Source: an uncultured Prevotellaceae bacterium (GTDB taxonomy: Bacteria; Bacteroidota; Bacteroidia; Bacteroidales; Bacteroidaceae). From it: a stretch of DNA of 49,998 bases. The stretch is taken from positions 1-49,998 of the forward strand of contig CACZIT010000038.1 in the NCBI GenBank assembly GCA_902781315.1, read 5' to 3'. Position 1 is the stretch's first letter. Every line of letters starts with the position of its first letter. The translations under genes were made by a program, and so were the position numbers. Shown in pieces: positions 7,798-17,093 of the stretch. Below the pieces are notes generated by a model, which saw nothing but the letters and a program-made list of their open reading frames with translations, was not told the origin of the DNA and did not search any database.

Positions 7798-9042
7798 TTA
7801 TTTCACCACTATCATCTTCCTTGTCGTCACCACCTTTTTGTCGGCAATGAGGGAGTAGATGTACATGCCGGCATCCATCCGATCGGCATGGATGGTCATC
7901 ACCGTGTCGCCACGGCCCTCCACTGGGTGCTGTTCTATTTGCTTACCGCTTAGATCGTAAATGTAAAGTGTGGCAGTCTGGACCGTCTCGGGCAGGTAGA
8001 TGGCGATGTCTGTCTTCTCTGTGAAGGGGTTCGGAACATTCTGGGACATGGAAGAGCCTACCCCCGCCCCCTCCCTAAAGGGAAGGGAGAGAGTCTCCTG
8101 CTCGCCCTCTGCTAGAGGTGCACGTGATGCCTTCGCTGCTGCGGATTTCAACTCGTCGATTTCCGTTTTCAGTTCCTTGATGCTCTGAACGAGAATGGGA
8201 ATCAGCTCGGTGTAGTTTACGGATAGATAGCCGTTGTCGTTCTCATACACCAAGTCAGGATACACCTGTTGCAACTCTTGTGCTACAAAACCGAAATGCC
8301 GTTTCGTCATCACCTGACTGGGCTTCTCCTCAGGAAGTTCCACCTCATTGCCATCCTTGTCAACATAAGTCCCTCTTTCCTTGCCTGCATTCATGTCCTT
8401 ATAGCGGAAGGAGACAGGGGTGAGCAGTTCCAGCTTGCTGATAACGCTCCCATCTTCACCACGCTCCGTGTCAGAGAGTTCCTCAATATCCTCCTTCAGA
8501 CGCTCGTCACTGCTGCTTGTTAAGGTGCCATTTATCGTTCCGTTGGTTACCTTAACATTACCATAGAAGAAACCTGCATAGCTACCATCGATATAGTTAT
8601 AATAGGGATAGGATGATGATCCGAAAAGCCCAGCTCCTTTGACGTTTACAATGGGTATACCAGCTACTCCGACGACATTGGCTAAACTGCTTCCTGCGAC
8701 ATACGACTCAACGCCAATAACATTTAAACCATAATTCGTAATATTTGAAACTTCTGCCCGAATACCTGTTGTATTGAAAGGAGCAGAGTTGTCAGTATTG
8801 ACAATAAATGAGCCAAGACAAGTAGGGGAAGAAATAGTGTCTCCTATTATTTTCGTAACAGTACCAACGCCTCTAAATGTTGATACAACGCCACTTTCAC
8901 CTGTACCTCCTACGGAGAGTGTAGAGGAGAATGAGGGGGCAGAATTTCCTATGCCGACATGACCGTTTGCATCGACTTTAACCTGTGTATAACCGATGAA
9001 TGGTAGGACTGAGGCTATAATAGAAATAAAAACCTTTTTCAT
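7798..9042 (-). CDS. S74 tail-chaperone domain protein with T9SS tail
   Basis: 414 residues with a signal peptide (MKKVFISIIASVLPFIGYTQ). A repetitive beta-rich N-terminal part (residues of about 25-175) resembles phage tail-fibre-like proteins. The intramolecular chaperone peptidase S74 domain follows at about 176-290 (SSSDERLKEDIEELSD, FGFVAQELQQVYPDLV, YTELIPILVQSIKELKTEI), ending in a coiled coil. A T9SS sorting domain closes the protein (SQNVPNPFTEKTDIAIYLPE, MDAGMYIYSLIADKKVVTTR). In the linker a palindromic DNA repeat (8053-8096) is translated as LSLPFREGAGVGSS. The gene lies 41 bp upstream of the C25 operon. The S74 domain usually trimerises fibres and then cleaves itself off. Confidence 0.85.
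   Translation of the reverse strand: MKKVFISIIASVLPFIGYTQVKVDANGHVGIGNSAPSFSSTLSVGGTGESGVVSTFRGVGTVTKIIGDTISSPTCLGSFIVNTDNSAPFNTTGIRAEVSNITNYGLNVIGVESYVAGSSLANVVGVAGIPIVNVKGAGLFGSSSYPYYNYIDGSYAGFFYGNVKVTNGTINGTLTSSSDERLKEDIEELSDTERGEDGSVISKLELLTPVSFRYKDMNAGKERGTYVDKDGNEVELPEEKPSQVMTKRHFGFVAQELQQVYPDLVYENDNGYLSVNYTELIPILVQSIKELKTEIDELKSAAAKASRAPLAEGEQETLSLPFREGAGVGSSMSQNVPNPFTEKTDIAIYLPETVQTATLYIYDLSGKQIEQHPVEGRGDTVMTIHADRMDAGMYIYSLIADKKVVTTRKMIVVK
8053..8096. repeat. Palindromic repeat inserted in the S74 protein linker
   Basis: A GC-rich imperfect palindrome (core CCCTCCCTAAAGGGAAGGG) followed by a G-rich arm on the minus strand. It resembles the copy at 22256-22298 base by base, although the two are read in different frames. 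It falls between the coiled coil and the T9SS domain. Confidence 0.7.
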
Positions 9043-9080
9043 GATAATCTAGTTTTGGATGTTTTACGGTTTGCCTGCTA

Positions 9081-9117
9081 GTGCAAAAATCCCCCATTTT
9101 ATCGGGAATTTTTGCAC
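9081..9117. promoter_or_regulatory. Inverted repeat between the DUF3244-like and S74 genes
   Basis: Arms GTGCAAAAATCCC and GGGAATTTTTGCAC around a short AT spacer. It lies 25 bp downstream of the stop at 9142 and 40 bp before the next start. It could be a weak terminator or an operator; there is no strong T-run. Confidence 0.4.
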
Positions 9118-9141
9118 TTAAGAGGCGTTGATTGTTAACAA

Positions 9142-9531
9142 TTAGAACTCACCATATAGATGGTAGTCACCATAGTATAGTTCGATGGAGAACATGTCGG
9201 CAATGACATCGTTAGAGAGTACGAACATGTAATAGTCAGCAATGGTTGACACCGTATTATAATATAGTACGGTTCCGTCCTCGTCGCGGATGACGATGGT
9301 GACATCATCCAGTTCGTAGGGTGTTGCCAGTACAAACGTGTTTCCCTCATAGCCTAGTTCGGGAAGAAGTCCTGTACCACGATGAGGTACAGGGTGCCCT
9401 TCATCATCATAATTAAGTTGTACATACGTGGGATTAATATCCACGAAATACCCTCCCCAATTCTGGTCAGCTGAAGTTGTCATTGAAAACATGGCGAGTA
9501 GTGCCACGAATAATAAAACTTGTTTTTTCAT
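9142..9531 (-). CDS. Small secreted DUF3244-like protein
   Basis: 129 residues with a clear signal peptide (MKKQVLLFVALLAMFSMTTS, cleavage after SA). The mature part is a single Ig-like beta sandwich in the style of DUF3244: VDINPTYVQLNYDDEG, LDDVTIVIRDEDGTVLYYNTVS, then FSIELYYGDYHLYG. Small proteins of this type are common in Bacteroidales next to secreted cysteine proteases, and some resemble their propeptides or inhibitors. Here a C25 protease is two genes downstream. An inhibitor role is inferred from context only. Confidence 0.6.
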   Translation of the reverse strand: MKKQVLLFVALLAMFSMTTSADQNWGGYFVDINPTYVQLNYDDEGHPVPHRGTGLLPELGYEGNTFVLATPYELDDVTIVIRDEDGTVLYYNTVSTIADYYMFVLSNDVIADMFSIELYYGDYHLYGEF

Positions 9532-9558
9532 ACTTTTTGTTGTTTAAAGAATCTGTAG

Positions 9559-9588
9559 CAAAATTACGAACAAAAAGTGATGTCGCAA
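9559..9588 (-). promoter_or_regulatory. Promoter of the DUF3244-like gene
   Basis: TAATTTTG (9566-9559, exact TAnnTTTG) with TTG at 9588-9586, 19 bp upstream. The start codon is about 28 bp further on. Confidence 0.6.
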
Positions 9589-9676
9589 GCGGCTGCTTGT
9601 GGACAAAATTGTGGACAAATGATTGTTGTGGGATGTTTGTAGACAAAAATGGGGCGGGAATATGGTAAATGGAATA

Positions 9677-11578
9677 CTATAGAACTTGTAGAATCTTTTC
9701 CCAATCGGAGACAGTTCCTTTATGCTTGGTTGAACGTGCATACATTCTTGCGAAAGCGTGGCCTACGGCAGAACGATCTATCAGCAATAATTTTGCTATG
9801 TCTGCTTTTGAAAAACCTGACTTGAACAAAAGGCACATTTTGTATTCGTGTTCGCTGATACGGCAGAGGTTTGTCAAATTATTCTTGAACTCCCTAAAAT
9901 AGTTTGTTTCTGCTGACGCAATGAATTCGGCCCATTTCTCAGCTGGTACAACTTTCTTCTCCTTGGCTGACTGGGCAAAGAAAATATAAATGGATGTTTC
10001 TGAAAAAGAGAAAACAGCCTCTTCTTGATTCTTTTGGCGATTGGATGCGCGCCGAAAAGCATGTTCAAGTGCAATCTTTTCATCTGACAACTTAGAAATC
10101 TGAGACTCTAATTCAGTTCGTATGGAAAGACGATCATTGTCAGTTTCCTGTAATTGATGCGATAGAGCAGCTATCTCCTTTTCATACTTGGCCACCTTCA
10201 CCTTCAACTCTTCGTCATTACCAATTGTAGATAGTTCCTCTAGTTTAGCATTCAGTTCCATAAGTCGCTGATCGGCATTTTTTTGCCGGTGGGCTAAGCT
10301 ACGAAAGAAAAAGAATGCAGTGATTGCAACAATTATAGATAATATGGATATAATGTTAATTGTGTTCTGTTTTTTTGTATTTGCCAACTCAAGGTCAGCA
10401 GCTTTTTGTTTGTGCTTCTGGTAATTGTAGGCTGCATGCATGCGGGCGACGGTTTCGGCATTGTCGCGGGCACGGATGGAATCATCGAGAACTTTATACT
10501 GCTTAACATGTTCGATCGCAGAATATATGTTTCCATGTTGCAGCGAAAATTCTGAAAGCCAAATATGGGCGTGTCTTTTCCCATAAATGTTGCCAACTTC
10601 CAATAACTGAGTTAAATAATACGTTGCAGAATCTATCTTTCCTAAATTTCTGTATATATTTGATGCAATAGAATAAGTGGCGCTTATATTCGCTGTATCA
10701 ATATTTAAAATAGCAGGTTGCATATACTTCCATGCTTCCTTGTATTTTCCCAATTCATTATATACTCTGGCTAATTGAAGTTTAATGTCTTTCTGTCGTT
10801 TCTGATTCTCTATTTTATCTGCTAAATGCAAAGCCTTATGATAATAGAATATACAACTATCATAATTTTCCAAATATTTGTACTGCTCAGCTATATCACG
10901 ATAATTGAATAACAAATCAAGAGTATCATTGGCAAGATCAGCCCAATAATTAGCTTCCTTCAGTCTAGAAATGGCTTCAGAATTAAGTTTCTGATAGAAG
11001 AATAATTCTGCTATAAAGCTATATAGCAAGCCACGCTGTTTGGCAAGACGGAGGCCTGCTTCGTTCGATAGTTCTCCTTGCCCCTTCTTCTTTCCCGACA
11101 GTTGATCAGAAAACGCTAGAACTGAGCGCCCAAAGGAGTGAAGTTCTGAAACAGGTTGTACGTCTAAAGCTTCCTGGAAGTAGTCGAGGGCCTGCGGGGC
11201 ATCGCCAAGATCGGCAAAGATGCGACCAGCATAGAGGTAGGGCAAAGCTGGGCCAGTGCTGCCGAGCAGGGAGGGAAGCACCTTAGGATGATGCTCGAAG
11301 TAGTCGATGAGTTGCAGGATGGTGTCACGATAGTGGGTGACGGGCCGATAGAGCTTGTCGTCCACCTTGATGCGTAGCAGGAGGGCCACCTCGTTCTTCC
11401 CTCCCTTCAGGGAAAAGTTAGTGGTAGATATCAAAAGTACGTCGGCAGAGTCGGGATTGACATCGGCCAGAGAGTCGATGTGTGCGAGTTGACCGTCGTA
11501 AGGACGATGTTGTTTGCAAGCAGCAAAGCTGACAAGCAAATAACCACCTAATAAGAGGAAAAATAAATGTTTCATCAT
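9677..11578 (-). CDS. TPR membrane regulator with C-terminal HTH
   Basis: About 633 residues from ATG 11578 or 11575 (MMKHLFFLLLGGYLLVSFAAC, a lipoprotein-like signal). Residues of about 90-390 are tetratricopeptide repeats (YAGRIFADLGDAPQALDYFQ, LARVYNELGKYKEAWKYM, IYRNLGKIDSATYYLTQLLE). A membrane helix lies at about 407-428, followed by a long coiled coil. The C-terminal helix-turn-helix (KSGFSKADIAKLLLIDRSAV, about 583-602) is of the kind found in Bacteroidales one-component TPR regulators. This architecture suggests an envelope sensor with a cytoplasmic DNA-binding end. It stands upstream of the exported-protein block on the same strand and may control it. A paralog's C-terminus lies at 49905-49998. 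Confidence 0.8.
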   Translation of the reverse strand: MMKHLFFLLLGGYLLVSFAACKQHRPYDGQLAHIDSLADVNPDSADVLLISTTNFSLKGGKNEVALLLRIKVDDKLYRPVTHYRDTILQLIDYFEHHPKVLPSLLGSTGPALPYLYAGRIFADLGDAPQALDYFQEALDVQPVSELHSFGRSVLAFSDQLSGKKKGQGELSNEAGLRLAKQRGLLYSFIAELFFYQKLNSEAISRLKEANYWADLANDTLDLLFNYRDIAEQYKYLENYDSCIFYYHKALHLADKIENQKRQKDIKLQLARVYNELGKYKEAWKYMQPAILNIDTANISATYSIASNIYRNLGKIDSATYYLTQLLEVGNIYGKRHAHIWLSEFSLQHGNIYSAIEHVKQYKVLDDSIRARDNAETVARMHAAYNYQKHKQKAADLELANTKKQNTINIISILSIIVAITAFFFFRSLAHRQKNADQRLMELNAKLEELSTIGNDEELKVKVAKYEKEIAALSHQLQETDNDRLSIRTELESQISKLSDEKIALEHAFRRASNRQKNQEEAVFSFSETSIYIFFAQSAKEKKVVPAEKWAEFIASAETNYFREFKNNLTNLCRISEHEYKMCLLFKSGFSKADIAKLLLIDRSAVGHAFARMYARSTKHKGTVSDWEKILQVL

Positions 11579-11580
11579 TG

Positions 11581-11588
11581 CAAAATTA
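11581..11588 (-). promoter_or_regulatory. -7 box directly before the TPR regulator
   Basis: TAATTTTG on the minus strand ends only 3 bp before ATG 11578. If it is used, transcription starts at or inside the first codons, giving a leaderless message or a slightly later start. Confidence 0.4.
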
Positions 11589-11770
11589 CAATAATGTGAT
11601 GGAGAGAACAAGGATTTAATAGACATTAACGTTTTGGGTTGTTTTTTTTTGATCTTGTCATGGAAGATGCTTTCATTCTTCAGTTTGATTTTATACAATT
11701 TATCTTCTGGAAGATCATGTTGACTTGTGGGGCAAATGTGGAGCAAACAGAAGGTTGTTGTAAAATGAAA

Positions 11771-11809
11771 AATCTCGCAAGTGCCTTAATATCAGCTGCT
11801 TGCGAGATT
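11771..11809 (-). terminator. Terminator after tRNA-Leu
   Basis: Perfect 11-bp stem AATCTCGCAAG / CTTGCGAGATT with a 17-nt loop and T-run on the minus strand. It lies 18 bp beyond the tRNA 3' end. Confidence 0.7.
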
Positions 11810-11826
11810 TTGAATTGTTTTAAAAG

Positions 11827-11909
11827 GTACCCAGAGCCGGGATCGAACCGGCACGCCTTGCGGCATTGGTGTTTGAGACCAACGCGTCTACCAATTCCGC
11901 CATCTGGGC
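11827..11909 (-). tRNA. tRNA-Leu(CAA)
   Basis: Cloverleaf on the minus strand. The acceptor stem is GCCCAGA/TCTGGGT with discriminator A. The D-arm holds GGCGGAATTGGTAGACGCG, the anticodon stem-loop is TTGGT-CTCAAAC-ACCAA (anticodon CAA), there is a variable arm, and the T-arm holds GGTTCGATCC. About 83 nt; CCA is not encoded. Confidence 0.93.
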
Positions 11910-11956
11910 CTCACTTTGGATGCTTGCCTCACGCGGTGAACGGAGGTTTGCGGTTG

Positions 11957-11964
11957 CAAAGGTA
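11957..11964 (-). promoter_or_regulatory. Promoter -7 box of tRNA-Leu
   Basis: TACCTTTG on the minus strand, an exact TAnnTTTG, about 47 bp upstream of the mature tRNA 5' end. Confidence 0.55.
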
Positions 11965-12091
11965 CGTGTTTTTTCTGAATCGCACAAACTTTTTCCGCAA
12001 AAAATGCACGAAACAGGAAGCCGACGGGCGATTTTCGTCATCGCCATCAGCACGAATTTCCAAATTAATTCACTAAAAATGTAATAAAGAT

Positions 12092-12122
12092 TTTGTCTTT
12101 TCGTTTTTATTATGTAACTTAG
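12092..12122 (+). promoter_or_regulatory. Promoter of the mannose-1-phosphate guanylyltransferase gene
   Basis: TTTG (12092-12095), a 19-bp spacer, then TAACTTAG (12115-12122), one mismatch from TAnnTTTG. ATG is 30 bp downstream. Confidence 0.55.
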
Positions 12123-12151
12123 CACCGAAAATACTGACCTTAACTATAGAC

Positions 12152-13240
12152 ATGACAACAACTAGTAAAGATTTTTGCGTGATTCTGGCCGGCGGCAAGG
12201 GCCGTCGCCTGTGGCCGTGTAGCCGTGAGGAATATCCGAAGCAGTTCATTGACTTTTTCGGCACGGGTCGCACGCAGCTTCAGCAGACCTACGACCGCTT
12301 TGCCCGCATCATTCCGCGCGAGAACATATACATCAACACCAATCAGGACTACGCCCATCTGGTGCGCGAGCAATTGCCGGAACTGGCTCCCGACCACCTG
12401 ATGTCGGAACCCATCCACCGCAACACGGCTCCCAGCGTGGCGTGGGCCTGCCACCGCGTGCTGCGCGAGTGCAGCGATGCCAACCTCATCGTCTCGCCTT
12501 CCGATATGGACGTGCACAACGAGGAGGCGTTTCAGGAGAACATTCGCGAGGGCCTCGACTTCGTGAGCAATAACGACGGGTTGCTGACGATGGGCGTGAA
12601 GCCTACGCGCCCCGAGCCGGGCTACGGCTACGTGCAGATAGGCGAACAGGTGAGCGACCACCTCTACCGCGTGAAGTCGTTCACTGAGAAGCCCGACCGC
12701 GATTTCGCCCGGATGTTCATCGACAGCGGCGAGTTCTATTGGAATACGGGGCTCTTCCTCTCCAACGCCCGCTACCTGCAGAAGACGTTCATGGAGCTGC
12801 TGCCCTGGGTGTTTCGCCGGCTGGACTCCATCAACCCGAACTCCACTGTGGAGGAGGAAGACGAGTTCGTGCGACAGAACTTCCCCATCTACCCCAACCT
12901 CAGCATCGATCACAGTATTCTGGAGCGCTCCGAGCAGGTGTTCGTCATGAAGTGCGACTTCGGCTGGGCCGACCTGGGCACGTGGCACAGCATCTACGAG
13001 GCCATGCAGAAGTCGGAGGGCGACAACGTGGTGATCGACAGCGACGTGCTGATTGAGGACTGCCGCAACAACGTCATCAAGCTGCCCGAGGGCCGGCTGG
13101 CCGTCATCAACGGACTGGACGGCTACATCGTGGCCGAGAAGGACAACGTGCTGCTCATCTGCAAGAAGGAGGACTCGTCGGCGCTGGTGAGAAAGTACGT
13201 GAACGAGGTGGGGCTGAAGAAGGGCGCAGGGTTTATTTAA
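12152..13240 (+). CDS. manC: Mannose-1-phosphate guanylyltransferase
   Basis: 362 residues. It makes GDP-mannose from mannose-1-phosphate and GTP, the donor for fucose and mannose in surface glycans, in the cytoplasm. The nucleotidyltransferase signature is at residues 11-29 (AGGKGRRLWPCSREEYPKQF, the GxGxRLWPxSR...PKQF motif). Sugar-binding elements follow (NTAPSVAWA, SPSDMDV, ERSEQVFVMKCDFGWADLGTW with the conserved GWxDxG). It is the short form, lacking the C-terminal cupin isomerase domain of ManC/AlgA, so phosphomannose isomerase must be elsewhere. It is followed 63 bp later by the flavodiiron gene. Confidence 0.93.
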   Translation: MTTTSKDFCVILAGGKGRRLWPCSREEYPKQFIDFFGTGRTQLQQTYDRFARIIPRENIYINTNQDYAHLVREQLPELAPDHLMSEPIHRNTAPSVAWACHRVLRECSDANLIVSPSDMDVHNEEAFQENIREGLDFVSNNDGLLTMGVKPTRPEPGYGYVQIGEQVSDHLYRVKSFTEKPDRDFARMFIDSGEFYWNTGLFLSNARYLQKTFMELLPWVFRRLDSINPNSTVEEEDEFVRQNFPIYPNLSIDHSILERSEQVFVMKCDFGWADLGTWHSIYEAMQKSEGDNVVIDSDVLIEDCRNNVIKLPEGRLAVINGLDGYIVAEKDNVLLICKKEDSSALVRKYVNEVGLKKGAGFI

Positions 13241-13303
13241 AAGGCGTTTGCTAAAAAAACAATCGTCATCAACTACTTGAAGAAGAATATATTCAAAAAC
13301 AAT

Positions 13304-14506
13304 ATGATGAAAATAACAGACAAGATTTTTTATGTGGGCGTCAACGACCGCCAGAAATCACTTTTCGAAGGACTCTGGCCGCTGCCCAACGGAGTGAGCT
13401 ATAACTCGTATCTGATAGCCGACGAGAAGGTGTGCCTCGTAGATACCGTCGAGGTGGACTTCTTCACGCAATACTTGGAAAACATCCGCGAGGTCATCGG
13501 TGACCGCCAGGTGGACTACCTCGTAGTGAACCACATGGAGCCCGACCACAGCGGATCCATCGCCCTCATCCGCAAGTACTACCCGCAGGTGAAGGTAGTC
13601 GGCAACAAGAAGACGTTCCAGATGATGCAGGGTTTCTACGGCGAAGGCCGCGAGGACGACGTGGAGGTGAAAAACGGCGACACGCTGCCGCTGGGCGCGC
13701 TGACGCTGAGTTTCGTCATGACGCCGATGGTGCACTGGCCTGAGACGATGATGACGCTCTGCCAGGCCGACGGTGCCGACACAGTGCTCTTCTCAGGCGA
13801 CGCCTTCGGCTGCTTCGGCGCCCTGAACGGCGGTATCATCGACGCGCAGATTAACTGCGACACGTTCTGGCTGGAGATGGTGCGCTACTATTCGAACATC
13901 GTGGGCAAATACGGCACGCCCGTGCAGAACGCGCTGAAGAAGCTGGCCGACGTACATCTCGACTACATCTGCTCGACCCACGGCCCCGTGTGGCACGAAT
14001 ATATCAATAAGGTGGTAGGTCTCTACGACCGCCTGTCGCGCTACGAGACCGAGCCCGGCCTCGTCATCTGCTACGGCACCATGTATGGCAACACCGAGCG
14101 CATGGCCGAGCAGATAGCCCGTGCCGCCAGCGATGCCGGCGTGAAGAACATCGTGGTCTACAACGTGTCGAAAACCCACCACTCCTACATCTTGCGCGAC
14201 ATCTTCCGCTATCGCGGCCTTATCGTGGGAGCACCCACCTACAACACCGCACTCTATCACGAGATGGAGGTGCTGCTCGCTGAGATTGCCGGCAAGGACA
14301 TCAAGGGCAACCACCTGCTGGGTTGGTTCGGCTCTCACGGCTGGGCCTCGAAGGCCGTCGGCGAGATTCAGCGCTGGAACGACGAGCGCCTGCACTTCGA
14401 GCCCGTAGGCGAGCCCGTCGACATGAAGCAAGCCCTGACGGCAGAGACCCGCCAGCAGTGCGAGGCCCTGGGCCGCGCGATGGCCGCCCGTCTGCTGGAG
14501 GAGTAA
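13304..14506 (+). CDS. Flavodiiron protein (FprA family A-type flavoprotein)
   Basis: About 400 residues from ATG 13304 or 13307 (MMKITDKIFYVGVNDRQ); an ATG at 13277 gives a 9-residue non-conserved extension. The N-terminal metallo-beta-lactamase domain has the di-iron motif HMEPDH (about residues 77-82), MVHWPETM, SGDAFGCFG and a later STHGPVW histidine. The C-terminal flavodoxin domain starts near residue 250 with the FMN loop YGTMYGNTERMAE, then VGAPTYN and GWFGSHGWA. Such cytoplasmic enzymes reduce O2 to water or NO to N2O in anaerobes, fed by a rubredoxin or similar donor. No rubredoxin gene is adjacent. Followed by a strong terminator. Confidence 0.93.
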   Translation: MMKITDKIFYVGVNDRQKSLFEGLWPLPNGVSYNSYLIADEKVCLVDTVEVDFFTQYLENIREVIGDRQVDYLVVNHMEPDHSGSIALIRKYYPQVKVVGNKKTFQMMQGFYGEGREDDVEVKNGDTLPLGALTLSFVMTPMVHWPETMMTLCQADGADTVLFSGDAFGCFGALNGGIIDAQINCDTFWLEMVRYYSNIVGKYGTPVQNALKKLADVHLDYICSTHGPVWHEYINKVVGLYDRLSRYETEPGLVICYGTMYGNTERMAEQIARAASDAGVKNIVVYNVSKTHHSYILRDIFRYRGLIVGAPTYNTALYHEMEVLLAEIAGKDIKGNHLLGWFGSHGWASKAVGEIQRWNDERLHFEPVGEPVDMKQALTAETRQQCEALGRAMAARLLEE

Positions 14507-14625
14507 GGACTGGCAGACGTTGCCCTTTCCGGGCGGTTTGTGACATCGGCTTTATTATTGTCTGAAAACAATGTTAGTTCAACGGAAAAGATTTTTATAA
14601 CCGTTTGACTATTAAACGATTAACG

Positions 14626-14661
14626 CGAGTGCAATTAGTTTCTGTTGCACTCGCGTTTTTT
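14626..14661 (+). terminator. Terminator after the flavodiiron gene
   Basis: GCGAGTGCAA, 10-nt loop, TTGCACTCGC, then GTTTTTT. A perfect 10-bp stem. Confidence 0.85.
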
Positions 14662-14683
14662 GTTGGCTGCTTCACTGCCACTG

Positions 14684-14809
14684 TACCACGAATGTACCAC
14701 GACGTGGTAATCCGTGTACCACGGCCTGGTAAACGATGTACCACGGCCTGGTAATACCTTTACCAGGCCGTGGTACAAGTATTACCAGATAGTGGTAATC
14801 GAACTGGTA
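14684..14809. repeat. 22-bp array of five 15-bp dyads
   Basis: Five copies of the inverted repeat TACCA-N5-TGGTA start at 14695, 14717, 14739, 14761 and 14783, exactly 22 bp apart. The centres are CGACG, CGGCC, CGGCC, GGCCG and GATAG. A half site TACCA lies at 14684 (11 bp before the first) and a half site TGGTA at 14805. The array lies between the terminators of two convergent genes, so it is not a promoter leader. A 22-bp step is two helical turns, placing all dyads on the same DNA face, as expected for cooperative protein binding. The function is unknown. Confidence 0.9.
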
Positions 14810-14826
14810 AACCGGAACAAAAAGGA

Positions 14827-14860
14827 AGCGGGGTGCGCCAAACATTTGGCACACCCCGCT
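14827..14860 (-). terminator. Terminator after enolase
   Basis: Stem AGCGGGGTG...CACCCCGCT with a TTTTT run on the minus strand, 25 bp past the eno stop. Confidence 0.8.
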
Positions 14861-14884
14861 GATTGTTTCTGAGCAGGAGTAGGA

Positions 14885-16282
<1,398 letters not shown>

Positions 16283-16315
16283 TTATGATTTTTTAATCTT
16301 TTTCACGCGAAAAAC

Positions 16316-16346
16316 TTGGCCATTTGAAAATTATTGCCTATCTTTG
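16316..16346 (+). promoter_or_regulatory. Promoter of the greA leader
   Basis: TTGG at 16316, a 19-bp spacer, then TATCTTTG (16339-16346, exact TAnnTTTG). Start of transcription is expected near 16353, about 180 nt before greA. Confidence 0.6.
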
Positions 16347-16410
16347 CCGACGAAAACGAGTGAAGACCTAAGTTTTTTAGGATTAGTGACAACAAATAGA
16401 GGTAATAAGA

Positions 16411-16446
16411 TTCCGACACTGAGGAAATGTCGGGATTTTTCTTTTT
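16411..16446 (+). terminator. Terminator-like hairpin inside the greA leader
   Basis: CCGACA...TGTCGG stem with a 9-nt loop, followed by ATTTTTCTTTTTT. It stands between the promoter at 16339 and greA at 16536. A smaller hairpin (CCTAA-TTAGG) comes before it and a strong one, GCTGCGA-TGGTG-TCGCAGC (16464-16482), after it. It could produce a short RNA of about 90 nt or attenuate greA. Confidence 0.65.
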
Positions 16447-16535
16447 TGCTGTCTGCCGCGAGGGGCTGCGATGGTGTCGCAGCATGCGGATACACTAACT
16501 GTAAATGAGTATTCATTAAAAAAAGAAATAACATT

Positions 16536-17000
16536 ATGGCATACATGTCAAAAGAAGGCTACGAAAACCTCGTGGCCGAACTCCATCGGCTGGAGGCCGT
16601 GGAGCGTCCGAAGGCTTCGGCTGCCATTGCCGAGGCTCGCGACAAGGGCGACCTGAGTGAAAACTCGGAATATGAAGCCGCCAAGGAGGCACAGGCTCAC
16701 CTGGAGGATAAGATCAACCAGCTGAAGCGTACGATTGCCAGTGCAAAGATTGTGGACACGTCGCGCCTGAGTTCCGACGCAGTGCAGATACTGTCGAAGG
16801 TGGAACTGACCAACCTGGCCACGAACCAGAAAATGTACTACACCATCGTGAGCGAGCAGGAGGCTAACCTGCGCGAGGGTAAGATTTCGATTACGACGCC
16901 GATTGCCCAAGGTTTGCTCAACAAGAAGGTAGGTGACGTGGCCGAGATCAAGGTGCCACGCGGAGTGATCAAACTGCGCATTGAGAGCATCAGCATTTAA
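16536..17000 (+). CDS. greA: Transcription elongation factor GreA
   Basis: 154 residues, the usual length. It rescues backtracked RNA polymerase by stimulating transcript cleavage. The N-terminal coiled coil (residues 1-75) carries the acidic tip DLSENSEYEAAKEAQ with the conserved D and E residues. The C-terminal FKBP-like domain has ISITTPIAQGLLNKKVGDVAEIKVPRG broken over residues of about 115-140. Its 5' leader has a promoter and a terminator-like hairpin, suggesting control by premature termination. Confidence 0.96.
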   Translation: MAYMSKEGYENLVAELHRLEAVERPKASAAIAEARDKGDLSENSEYEAAKEAQAHLEDKINQLKRTIASAKIVDTSRLSSDAVQILSKVELTNLATNQKMYYTIVSEQEANLREGKISITTPIAQGLLNKKVGDVAEIKVPRGVIKLRIESISI

Positions 17001-17093
17001 AGGAAAGGACCTGAAGGGGCGTAAAGGAACGCTTACCCTTTCAGCTGCAACCTCCAATCGTAAATCGTATATCCGTAAATCGCAAATAAAGAT

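Noticed and set aside
11639-12076. Open frames covering tRNA-Leu
   Set aside because: They cross a complete tRNA cloverleaf and its terminator.
14684-14809. CRISPR array
   Set aside because: The period is only 22 bp, spacers are 7 bp and there are no cas genes; the same holds for the repeats at 38315 and 44022.
14672-14854. A 60-codon minus-strand open frame over the dyad array
   Set aside because: Its sequence is only the translation of the 22-bp repeats, with no start signals and no relation to known proteins.
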